Source: an uncultured Oscillospiraceae bacterium (GTDB lineage Bacteria; Bacillota_A; Clostridia; Oscillospirales; Oscillospiraceae). Taken from it: DNA of 6,664 nt. The notes beneath the pieces are model-generated. The model did no database searches, was not told the origin of the DNA, and saw nothing but the letters and a program-made list of their open reading frames with translations. The translations under genes were made by a program, and so were the position numbers. The stretch lies in assembly GCA_934667865.1 (NCBI GenBank), contig CAKUMR010000068.1, positions 1-6,664 of the forward strand, read 5' to 3'. Below are positions 1-5,699 of this stretch, in pieces; within the stretch, counting starts at the first letter, position 1; the number at the start of each line of letters is the position of its first letter.

Positions 1-877
1 CCATATAGGGCTGCTCCGCCGGGACCTTTTCCAGGAAGTCCTTGGCTTCTTCCATCGTGCAGATGTCCGCGCCAACGGCCACCTCGACCACACCGGCAAA
101 GCCCAGCTCTTTCATCGCAGCGGTGAACTTTTCCGGAGTGGAATGCTTGCCGAATTGGCCGATAAAGGCCGGGGCAACGATCGCAATGACCTTCTCTCCC
201 TCCATGATCGCACGGACGACCTGATAGATCTGTCCCTTGTCCACGATCGCGCCGAAGGGGCAGTTGACCAGACACTGGCCGCAGGCCACGCACTTGTCCT
301 GATTGATGACCGCGCGGCCGTTGGCGTCCTTCTGGATGGCATCCATGCCGCAGACGGACTGACAGGGGCTCTCGATCATGGTAATGGCGTGGTAGGGGCA
401 GGCCTTGGAGCAGCGACCGCACTTGATGCAGGCATTCTGGTCAATGCAGCTTTTTCCGTTGACAAAGCGGATGGCGTCCTTCGGGCAGACCTGATGGCAG
501 GAGGCGGCCAGACAGTTCTGGCACAGCTCCGTGACGCGGTACTGCTTCGAGGGGCAGGCGTGGCAGGCATAGGGAATGATATTGATAAGCGGCGGCTCAT
601 AATACTGCTCCGCAATAGCCGCGTGATCCATGCCCTCGGTCAGCAGGCTGCGCTGCTGCACGGGCTGGAGCGACAGGCCCATGGCCAGCCGGATGCGCTC
701 GCCCGCAATGGCGCGCTCCAGAAAAATGGACTCCCGGTGCAGGGGGTTCTCTCCCGGAACAATGACATAGGGAAGATCCTCTGCCTTCGTATAGTCGCTG
801 CTCTCGTAAGCCATGCGTGCAACCTCGGTAAAGACCTTCTTCCGGATGTCCGTGATCAGAGACGGAATTCCTCTCAT
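1..877 (-). CDS. Monomeric [FeFe] hydrogenase, group B type (N-terminal 292 residues; C-terminal part beyond the left edge)
   Basis: The visible part carries the electron-relay half of an iron-only hydrogenase that would interconvert protons and H2 in the cytoplasm. The N-terminus (MRGIPSLITDIRKKVFTEVA), the blocks PGENPLHRESIFLERAI (41-57) and YYEPPLINIIPYACHACP (92-109) match what I recall of the group B1/B3 family (TIGR04105). Cysteines follow: C105/C108, a C119-x2-C122-x4-C127-x3-C131-P set, then two classical 4Fe-4S ferredoxin motifs, C150-x2-C153-x2-C156-x3-C160-P and C196-x2-C199-x2-C202-x3-C206-P. The start of the H-cluster domain follows (APAFIGQFG 235-243; VGADICTMEEAKDFLEKVP 268-286). 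The frame leaves the window just before the first H-cluster cysteine motif (TSCCP) is expected, so catalytic residues cannot be checked. ATG at 877-875 has AAGGAG (889-884) 6 nt upstream. An alternative is a hydrogenase-like ferredoxin or sensor protein that lacks the active site. Confidence 0.85.
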   Translation of the reverse strand, partial: MRGIPSLITDIRKKVFTEVARMAYESSDYTKAEDLPYVIVPGENPLHRESIFLERAIAGERIRLAMGLSLQPVQQRSLLTEGMDHAAIAEQYYEPPLINIIPYACHACPSKQYRVTELCQNCLAASCHQVCPKDAIRFVNGKSCIDQNACIKCGRCSKACPYHAITMIESPCQSVCGMDAIQKDANGRAVINQDKCVACGQCLVNCPFGAIVDKGQIYQVVRAIMEGEKVIAIVAPAFIGQFGKHSTPEKFTAAMKELGFAGVVEVAVGADICTMEEAKDFLEKVPAEQPYM

Positions 878-883
878 TGTTTT

Positions 884-940
884 CTCCTTCGTGAGCTGAA
901 AATTCAACTACATTTTATCACAGCGTCTGCCCCGCCGCAA
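884..940 (-). promoter_or_regulatory. Probable sigma-A promoter and RBS of the hydrogenase gene
   Basis: Read on the minus strand, TTGCGG (940-935, 3 of 6 to the -35 consensus) is followed after 17 nt by TAAAAT (917-912, 5 of 6). The -10 is preceded by TGA, which makes an extended TGn -10 that could compensate for the poor -35. Transcription would begin near 905, giving a leader of about 28 nt that contains AAGGAG at 889-884. Seen by eye only. Confidence 0.5.
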
Positions 941-978
941 CTGTCATTGCAGCCATAGTGTCACTTTTTTATTATTTC

Positions 979-1039
979 ATTTTCCAATAATTAAGATACA
1001 ATATATGAATTTTCCAAATAGGAAATCCCGGTGTATAAT
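979..1039 (+). promoter_or_regulatory. Probable promoter of the aminotransferase gene with overlapping repeats
   Basis: A perfect TATAAT (-10) lies at 1034-1039, with TTTCCA (-35, 4 of 6) at 1011-1016 and an ideal 17-nt spacer. The transcript would start near 1046. The -35 lies inside the dyad TTTCC-AAATA-GGAAA (1011-1025), and the 9-mer ATTTTCCAA occurs at 979-987 and again at 1009-1017, exactly 30 nt apart. A weaker alternative -10, TACAAT, lies at 997-1002. The repeats suggest a repressor or activator operator, but no specific regulator can be named from the sequence. Confidence 0.6.
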
Positions 1040-1075
1040 GTGGCTGTAAGCAAAAAACGAAGGGAGATGTCCACC

Positions 1076-2248
1076 ATGTTCCAAGCAGCCCCGCGTATGC
1101 AGGCTCTGCCCTTTTCCGGCATCCGTGTGATGATGGAGCGGGCAAACCAGATGGCCCGCGACGGCATCGACGTGATCCACATGGAGATCGGGCGGCCGGA
1201 TTTTGACACCCCGCAGCTCATCAAGGACGCACTTTATCAGAGCGTGCAGGGCGGCAACGTATTCTATACCTCAAACTACGGCACGAATGAGCTCCGGCAG
1301 GCGATCTGCCGCAAGCTGGCGCGCGACAACCAGATCACCTACGCCCCGGAGGAAATTCTTGTGACCGTCGGCGTGGGCGAGGGCACCTATGCCGCCATCG
1401 CCGCCTTTCTGAACGAGGGCGACGAGATCCTCGTCCCGGATCCCGTATGGCTCAACTACCTCCATGTGCCGCAGTTTTTCGGAGCAAAGCCTGTGACCTA
1501 CGGCCTGCGCGAGGGAAACGGTTACCAGATCGACCCGGAGGAGATCTCCCGCCTGATCACGCCGCGAACGAAAATGCTCATCCTCAACACCCCCGGCAAC
1601 CCCACCGGAACGGTGCAGACCCGCGAAACGCTGGAGGCGCTGGCCGCGCTGGCGGAAAAAAACGATCTCATCGTCGTTTCCGATGAGATCTACGAAAAGC
1701 TGGTCTACGGCGGTGCGGAGCACGTGAGCTTCGCCTCCCTGCCCGGAATGCGCAAGCGCACCATCACCCTCAACGGCTTCTCCAAGTGCTATTCCATGAC
1801 CGGCTGGCGTCTGGGCTACGCCGCCGCGCCGAAGGAGTTCATTCAGGCAATGGTGCGTGTGCACCAGTATATCAACACCTGCGCGCCCTCCTTTGTACAG
1901 GAGGCGGGCATCACGGCGCTGGAGCAGGGCGAGGCGGAGATTGAGCGGATGCGTCTGGAATATGAGCGGCGCCGCGACTACGCGGTAAGGGCAATCAGCG
2001 CAATCCCCGGGCTTTCCTGCGTCGTACCGAACGGCGCGTTCTACATCTTCGTCAATATCAAGCCGCTGGGCATGACCTCCCGCGAGGCGGCGGACTATCT
2101 GCTCGATACCGCCCACGTCGCGACCGTTCCCGGCTCCGCCTTCGGTGCCAACGGCGAGGGCTACCTGCGGCTGTCCTACGCCTGCGCCTTTGACCGCATC
2201 GTCGAGGCAATGGCGCGCATCGAAAAGGCGCTGACCGTGCGCGGCTAA
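1076..2248 (+). CDS. PLP-dependent class I/II aminotransferase (aspartate aminotransferase-like)
   Basis: A cytoplasmic fold-type I transaminase of 390 residues, the usual length for the AspC-like subgroup (PF00155). It would move an amino group between an amino acid and a 2-oxo acid, typically glutamate/2-oxoglutarate. Family landmarks are all present: EIGRPDFDTP (37-46), the NTPGNPTGTV block (171-180, N175), SDEIY (202-206, D203 facing the pyridine nitrogen, Y206), the Schiff-base lysine K237 in GFSKCYSMTGWRLGY (234-248, phosphate-binding R245), PNGAFYIF (318-325) and the carboxylate-binding arginine R365 in YLRLSYA. The ATG at 1076 is chosen because AAGGGAG (1060-1066) sits 9 nt upstream. 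The in-frame ATG at 1067 touches the RBS, and the GTG at 1031 overlaps the -10 box. The amino-acid substrate cannot be read from sequence. It has its own promoter and is not in the downstream pxp operon, but it is convergent with the LysR gene next to that operon. Confidence 0.9.
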   Translation: MFQAAPRMQALPFSGIRVMMERANQMARDGIDVIHMEIGRPDFDTPQLIKDALYQSVQGGNVFYTSNYGTNELRQAICRKLARDNQITYAPEEILVTVGVGEGTYAAIAAFLNEGDEILVPDPVWLNYLHVPQFFGAKPVTYGLREGNGYQIDPEEISRLITPRTKMLILNTPGNPTGTVQTRETLEALAALAEKNDLIVVSDEIYEKLVYGGAEHVSFASLPGMRKRTITLNGFSKCYSMTGWRLGYAAAPKEFIQAMVRVHQYINTCAPSFVQEAGITALEQGEAEIERMRLEYERRRDYAVRAISAIPGLSCVVPNGAFYIFVNIKPLGMTSREAADYLLDTAHVATVPGSAFGANGEGYLRLSYACAFDRIVEAMARIEKALTVRG

Positions 2249-3162
2249 CGCTCCTGCCAGACCTCTCCGAGGTGCAGGTCGAAGTGCAGCTCGCCAAAAT
2301 ACTGCTCCAGCGCCGCTTCAAACTGCGCCAGCGCGCCCGCGCGGATGCCGAGAGGCTGGCGGTGCGTGATCTTGTAGCAGCAGCGGTCGGGCGGCGGATT
2401 GCGCAGCTGGCTGACATAGAGCGGCCGGTAACGGCACAGCTCCGCCGCCACGGACTCCGGCGCGATCATCCAGCAGCTTTCCTCCGCCCACAGCGCGAGC
2501 AGCAGCATGATCGTGTCCGCCGTGGCGTAGGGCCGGCCGTAATTCGTCAGCCACTGGTCGTGCCAGATCTGGTACTGATCGTTCCACTTGAGAAACAGCT
2601 CCCGCGAGGGGTCCAGCTCCTCCGTATGCACGACCGGCTTGGGCACAGTGGGATGCTGGGACTGCACCAGATAGAGTTTCTCTTGAAAGACCTTCTGGCA
2701 GATGATATTCTTATAGTGGAGCGGATAAAACACCAGCGCCAGATCAATATCCCGCGCGTCGAGGATGTTGTAAAGCTCCGAGGACTGATGCGTGTGCAGC
2801 TGCAAATCGAGCGTGTTCTCGCGCAGCAGACGGCGGTAGAGCCGCGCCAGAAGGGCGGTGTTCACACTGTCCGCGCAGCCGATGTCCAGCGCCTGCCGCT
2901 CCTGCCGGGGCTGCAAATGGCAGCTCTCCTTCCAGAGCGAAACCATCCGCTCCGCCAGCGGCAGAAACTCCGCTCCCTCCCGCGTCAGCTCGATGCGCTT
3001 GAGGCCCTTGCTGCGCAGCAGCAGCGGATAGCCCAGCGATTCTTCCAGCGCGCGCAGGCGCTGACTGACCGTCGGCTGGGAGAGAAACAGCAGCTCGGAC
3101 GCCTTGGTGATGCTCTGCGTCCGCACGATCATCAAAAACAGCTCCACATCGGAAAGATTCAA
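2245..3162 (-). CDS. LysR-family transcriptional regulator, divergent from the RraA-pxp operon
   Basis: A 305-residue DNA-binding regulator of typical LysR length. The N-terminal winged helix-turn-helix covers about residues 4-60, with SITKASELLFLSQPTVSQRL (17-36) as the HTH and ALEESLGYPLLLRS (38-51) leading into the wing; ELTREGAEFLPLAERM (58-73) begins the linker helix. The effector-binding domain runs from about 90 (ALDIGCADSVN) to 290, and its ligand is not deducible. I choose the TTG start at 3162-3160: AAAAAGGGGGGA (3180-3169) sits just upstream, the protein then begins MNLSDVELFL like many LysR proteins, and the upstream in-frame ATG at 3192 falls inside the predicted -10 box. The stop codon overlaps that of the aminotransferase (2245-2248). 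By family habit it probably represses itself and controls the divergent operon in response to a pathway metabolite; that is inference. Confidence 0.9.
   Translation of the reverse strand: MNLSDVELFLMIVRTQSITKASELLFLSQPTVSQRLRALEESLGYPLLLRSKGLKRIELTREGAEFLPLAERMVSLWKESCHLQPRQERQALDIGCADSVNTALLARLYRRLLRENTLDLQLHTHQSSELYNILDARDIDLALVFYPLHYKNIICQKVFQEKLYLVQSQHPTVPKPVVHTEELDPSRELFLKWNDQYQIWHDQWLTNYGRPYATADTIMLLLALWAEESCWMIAPESVAAELCRYRPLYVSQLRNPPPDRCCYKITHRQPLGIRAGALAQFEAALEQYFGELHFDLHLGEVWQER
2253..2278. terminator. Bulged hairpin at the convergent gene ends, possible weak bidirectional terminator
   Basis: CCTGC (2253-2257) pairs with GCAGG (2274-2278), and ACCTC (2261-2265) pairs with GAGGT (2269-2273). 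This gives ten base pairs with a 3-nt bulge (2258-2260) and a TCC loop. The structure starts 4 nt after the aminotransferase stop and lies inside the last codons of the LysR gene. No T-tract follows on either strand, so it is not a canonical intrinsic terminator. It may only slow polymerase or protect the 3' end. Confidence 0.3.
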
Positions 3163-3183
3163 AGCAAGTCCCCCCTTTTTCGC

Positions 3184-3200
3184 TTTCATCATACTAGAAA
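3184..3200. promoter_or_regulatory. Candidate LysR operator (TTTC-N9-GAAA, T-N11-A type dyad)
   Basis: TTTC at 3184-3187 and GAAA at 3197-3200 form an inverted repeat with a 9-nt spacer. This satisfies the T-N11-A pattern expected of LysR-family boxes (T3186, A3198). It covers the -10 of the regulator's own promoter, a position suited to autorepression. The arms are short and the region is AT-rich, so chance is a serious alternative. Confidence 0.35.
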
Positions 3201-3216
3201 ATACAAGAAGAATCAA
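3188..3216 (-). promoter_or_regulatory. Promoter of the LysR-type regulator gene
   Basis: On the minus strand TTGATT (3216-3211, -35, 4 of 6) is separated by exactly 17 nt from TATGAT (3193-3188, -10, 5 of 6). Initiation near 3181 gives a leader of about 19 nt that is almost entirely the G-rich Shine-Dalgarno, which agrees with the TTG start at 3162. Confidence 0.6.
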
Positions 3217-3224
3217 TCGGAAAG

Positions 3225-3229
3225 AAGGA
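3225..3229 (+). promoter_or_regulatory. Ribosome binding site of the RraA-family gene; first RBS of the operon
   Basis: AAGGA lies 7 nt before the ATG at 3237. No convincing plus-strand -35/-10 pair is visible in 3163-3236; the best -10-like words are TAGAAA (3195-3200) and TACAAG (3202-3207), with poor partners. That is compatible with an activator-dependent promoter. Confidence 0.6.
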
Positions 3230-3236
3230 AAATATT

Positions 3237-3917
3237 ATGTCTGTTGGTTGCCGTATCCGCCGGGACTTTCCCCGTCCCGACCGCGCGCTGGTCGAAGCCT
3301 TCCGCGGCCTGCCCGTCGCCAATCTGGACGACTGCATGGGCCGCATCGCCGCCGTGGACGCCGGGCTGAAAAACGTCAACAAAACGCCGCTGCTCGGCGT
3401 AGCCTTCACCGTTCGCTGCCCCGCCGGGGACAATCTGATGTTCCACAAGGCGCTCGATCTGGCGCAGCCCGGCGACATTCTGGTCATCGCCTCCGGCGGC
3501 AGCCTGAGCCGTTCCCTCTGCGGCGAGATCATGAGCACCTACGCCCGCAGCCGCGGCATTGCCGGCTTTGTCGTCGACGGCTGCATCCGCGACTATGACG
3601 AGCTCTCCGCGCTGACGGACTTCCCCGTCTATGCCCGAGGCGTCACGCCCAACGGGCCCTATAAGAACGGCCCCGGCGAGATCAACTTCCCCGTGACGGT
3701 TGCCGGTCAGGTCATCTGCCCGGGCGACATTCTCGTGGGCGACGGCGACGGTCTGCTCGTCATCAAGCCGGAAAACGCCGCCGCGCTGGCCGAACAGGGC
3801 TGGGCCGTGCACAAAAAGGAGGAAGGCCAGATCCGCGACATTCTCGCCGGCAAGGGCTTCCCCCGCCCCTTCGTGGACGCCACGCTGGAACAGCTCGGCG
3901 TGGAATACGTGGACTGA
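3237..3917 (+). CDS. RraA-family protein (HMG aldolase / oxaloacetate decarboxylase-like)
   Basis: A 226-residue single-domain protein of the RraA-like fold (PF03737), the usual length. Characterised relatives are class II, metal-dependent pyruvate aldolases (4-hydroxy-4-methyl-2-oxoglutarate / 4-carboxy-4-hydroxy-2-oxoadipate aldolase) that also decarboxylate oxaloacetate; others regulate RNase E. Landmarks are FRGLPVANLDDCMGRI (22-37), SGGSLSRSLCGEIMSTYARS (86-105, E97), the active-site block VVDGCIRDYDEL (112-123, with R118 and metal-binding D119 by family analogy), FPVYARGVTPNGP (129-141), CPGDILVGDGDGLLVI (161-176). The key residues expected of an active lyase are therefore present, favouring an enzyme over a purely regulatory role. 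It is the first gene of the operon, and its TGA lies 1 nt before the pxpB ATG. The older annotation 'demethylmenaquinone methyltransferase' for this family should not be used. The actual substrate is unknown. Confidence 0.88.
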   Translation: MSVGCRIRRDFPRPDRALVEAFRGLPVANLDDCMGRIAAVDAGLKNVNKTPLLGVAFTVRCPAGDNLMFHKALDLAQPGDILVIASGGSLSRSLCGEIMSTYARSRGIAGFVVDGCIRDYDELSALTDFPVYARGVTPNGPYKNGPGEINFPVTVAGQVICPGDILVGDGDGLLVIKPENAAALAEQGWAVHKKEEGQIRDILAGKGFPRPFVDATLEQLGVEYVD

Positions 3918-3918
3918 G

Positions 3919-4668
3919 ATGGCGCCCGCGATCGTTTTCCGCCACGCCGGAGATCAGGCGCTTCTGGTGGAATTTGAAAACGAGATCAGTCTGGAGGTCA
4001 GCGCAAAGGTCAAGCGCCTGATGGCCGCGCTGGCAGCCCAATCTCTCCCCGGTCTGGGCGAGCTCGTCCCGGCCTACCGCTCTCTTCTGGTACATTACGA
4101 CCCGGAACGGCTGTCCTGGCATGACCTGACCGCGCTGATCCGCAAGCTCTCCGAGAGCGCCTCCGCGCTACCGGAGGACCCCGCCTCCGGGCTGATCACG
4201 GAAATTCCCGTTTGCTACGAGGGCGAATACGCAGCCGACCTTATGGAGATCGCCGCACTGGAGCACAAAACGCCGGAGGAGATCATCCGCATCCACAGCC
4301 AGAGCGACTACTATGTGTATATGCTCGGCTTCGCGCCCGGCCATCCCTACGGCGCGCGGATGAAGAATCCCTTCTCCTTCAAGCGCCGCCAGACGCCGCG
4401 GGTCAAAATTCCCGCCGGGAGCATCGTCGTCCAGCTCGGCCTGAGCGACATCATTCCCTTTGATCAGCCCTGCGGCTGGAATATCATCGGCACCACGCCC
4501 GTCCCCGCCTACGACCCCCGGAAGGAAAATCCCTTCCTGCTGCAAGCCGGGCAATGGATGCGGCACATTCCTATCAGCAGGGAAGAATTCGCCGAGATCC
4601 GCGGACAGGTCGAGGCCGGCACCTACGTTCCCAAAACCTACCGGAAGGAGAAAACGCCATGCAAGTGA
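3919..4668 (+). CDS. pxpB: 5-oxoprolinase subunit PxpB (KipI/YbgJ family, carboxyltransferase-like domain)
   Basis: A 249-residue subunit (PF02682) that with PxpC forms the part of ATP-dependent 5-oxoprolinase thought to phosphorylate the substrate, with PxpA completing hydrolysis to glutamate. Landmarks are FRHAGDQALLVEFENEIS (7-24), PAYRSLLVHYDP (51-62), ITEIPVCYEGEYAADL (93-108), IRIHSQSDYYVYMLGFAPGH (123-142), TPRVKIPAGSIVVQLGLSD (159-177), CGWNIIGTTPVPAYDPRKEN (185-204), PFLLQAGQWMRHIPIS (205-220). The family's usual GFxPGFPYL is GFAPGHPYG here, and GGWQLIG is CGWNIIG, so this is a divergent subgroup. The start at 3919 follows the RraA stop by one base and has no clear Shine-Dalgarno, so translation is probably coupled. 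Its end overlaps pxpC by 10 nt. In B. subtilis the homologue is also known as a kinase inhibitor (KipI), but the full pxpBCA set argues for the enzyme role. Confidence 0.9.
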   Translation: MAPAIVFRHAGDQALLVEFENEISLEVSAKVKRLMAALAAQSLPGLGELVPAYRSLLVHYDPERLSWHDLTALIRKLSESASALPEDPASGLITEIPVCYEGEYAADLMEIAALEHKTPEEIIRIHSQSDYYVYMLGFAPGHPYGARMKNPFSFKRRQTPRVKIPAGSIVVQLGLSDIIPFDQPCGWNIIGTTPVPAYDPRKENPFLLQAGQWMRHIPISREEFAEIRGQVEAGTYVPKTYRKEKTPCK

Positions 4669-5699
4669 TCGTGGAAAACGGCGGGCTTCTGACCACCGTG
4701 CAGGATCTGGGGCGCAGAGGCTATGAGCGCTACGGCGTGCCGGTCTCCGGCGCGATGGACGCCCCGGCGCTGGAAAGCGCCAATCTTCTGGTCGGCAACG
4801 ACCCCGGCGAAGCCGGGCTGGAGATCACGCTCCTTGGCCCCACGCTGCGCTTTGAAGCACCGGCGGTGCTCGCCGTGACCGGCGCGGATCTGGGGCTGCA
4901 ATGCAATGGGCAGGAGGTTTCCACCGGCCGCGCCTTCTCCGTCCGTCCCGGCGATGTCGTGTCCTTCACCGGGCCGCGCTCCGGCTGCCGCGCCTACCTC
5001 GCCTTCGCGGGCGGGCTTGCGCTGGAAGAAGTGCTGGGCAGCCGTTCGACCACGGCGCGCTTCTCCATCGGCGGTTATCAGGGCCGCCGCCTGCAAAAGG
5101 GCGACGTGCTTCCGCTCCGGCACAGCGTGGAAACACTTCCCGGGATGCAGCGCCGCGTGCTCGCGCAGGAACCGCCCGAGCCGGGCGTGCGCACCGTGCG
5201 GGTGCTGATGGGCCCGCAGGACGACCGCTTCACGCAGGCGGGGCTGGACACCTTTCTGCACGAAACCTACACCGTCAGCGCCGAGTCCGACCGGATGGGC
5301 TACCGTCTGGACGGACCGGTCATCGAGCACAAAACGGACGGCAACATCATCTCCGACGGCATCGTCACCGGCTCCATTCAGGTGCCGTCCGACGGCAAGC
5401 CCATCGTAATGCTGGCCGACCACCAGACCGTCGGCGGCTATACCAAGATCGCCACCGTTATCACGGTCGACCTGCCGATCCTCGCGCAGTGCAAGGCCGG
5501 CGACCGCATCCGTTTCGCCGCCGTCGATCCGGATACCGCACAGCGCGAGCTGATCGCCGGGCGCAAGCGCCTGCGCGCGCTTCGGGAGCGGCTGGCCGCT
5601 CCGTCCGCAAAACAGTACCGGATCCACGTCGGCGCGCAGACCTTCGACGTGAAAATTGAACAATGGGAGGAATCATCATGCACTACCAAATCGACCTGA
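4659..5699 (+). CDS. pxpC: 5-oxoprolinase subunit PxpC (KipA/YbgK family, carboxyltransferase-like domain)
   Basis: A 346-residue partner of PxpB (PF02626), related to the carboxyltransferase half of urea amidolyase. The signature blocks are well conserved: LTTVQDLGRRGYERYGVPVS (11-30) then GAMD, EITLLGPTLRF (55-65), VTGADLG (73-79), PGDVVSF (97-103), YLAFAGGL (113-120), LGSRSTT (126-132), ESDRMGYRLDGP (209-220), ISDGIVTGSIQVPSDGKPIV (231-250), LADHQTVGGYTKIATVI (252-268), DLPILAQ (271-277). It looks fully functional. AAGGAG at 4645-4650, inside the end of pxpB, lies 8 nt before the ATG at 4659. The last 27 residues (320-346) follow a charged linker and include YRIHVGAQTFDVKIE (320-334), which resembles the opening of a biotinyl/lipoyl carrier domain but stops before any biotinylation site. 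The end overlaps pxpA by 22 nt. Confidence 0.93.
   Translation: MQVIVENGGLLTTVQDLGRRGYERYGVPVSGAMDAPALESANLLVGNDPGEAGLEITLLGPTLRFEAPAVLAVTGADLGLQCNGQEVSTGRAFSVRPGDVVSFTGPRSGCRAYLAFAGGLALEEVLGSRSTTARFSIGGYQGRRLQKGDVLPLRHSVETLPGMQRRVLAQEPPEPGVRTVRVLMGPQDDRFTQAGLDTFLHETYTVSAESDRMGYRLDGPVIEHKTDGNIISDGIVTGSIQVPSDGKPIVMLADHQTVGGYTKIATVITVDLPILAQCKAGDRIRFAAVDPDTAQRELIAGRKRLRALRERLAAPSAKQYRIHVGAQTFDVKIEQWEESSCTTKST

Noticed and set aside
143..958. A 271-codon plus-strand frame across the hydrogenase gene
   Set aside because: The minus strand encodes a clear cysteine-motif protein with its own RBS. The plus frame has no family features.
1031..1075. An upstream start for the aminotransferase at GTG 1031 or ATG 1067
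   Set aside because: GTG 1031 overlaps the -10 TATAAT, and ATG 1067 directly abuts the Shine-Dalgarno. ATG 1076 has proper spacing and a family-like N-terminus.
878..1075. A riboswitch or small RNA in the divergent intergenic region
   Set aside because: The 198 bp hold two promoters and short repeats. The leaders are only about 30 nt on each side and no structured element or intrinsic terminator is visible.
2272..3369. A 365-codon plus-strand frame opposite the LysR gene
   Set aside because: It is antisense to the LysR gene and runs into the RraA gene in another frame. It has no recognisable domain and is Arg/Gln/Leu-rich as expected of a reverse-frame artefact.
3700..3918. An N-terminal extension of pxpB back to 3700
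   Set aside because: The extension overlaps the conserved C-terminal third of the RraA gene in another frame and reads as low-complexity Arg/Ser/Pro. The PxpB homology starts at 3919.
4638..5663. A 341-codon open frame on the minus strand opposite pxpC
   Set aside because: It is fully antisense to a strongly conserved gene in GC-rich DNA, has no family resemblance, and its composition (Ala/Gly/His/Arg-rich) is that of a shadow frame.
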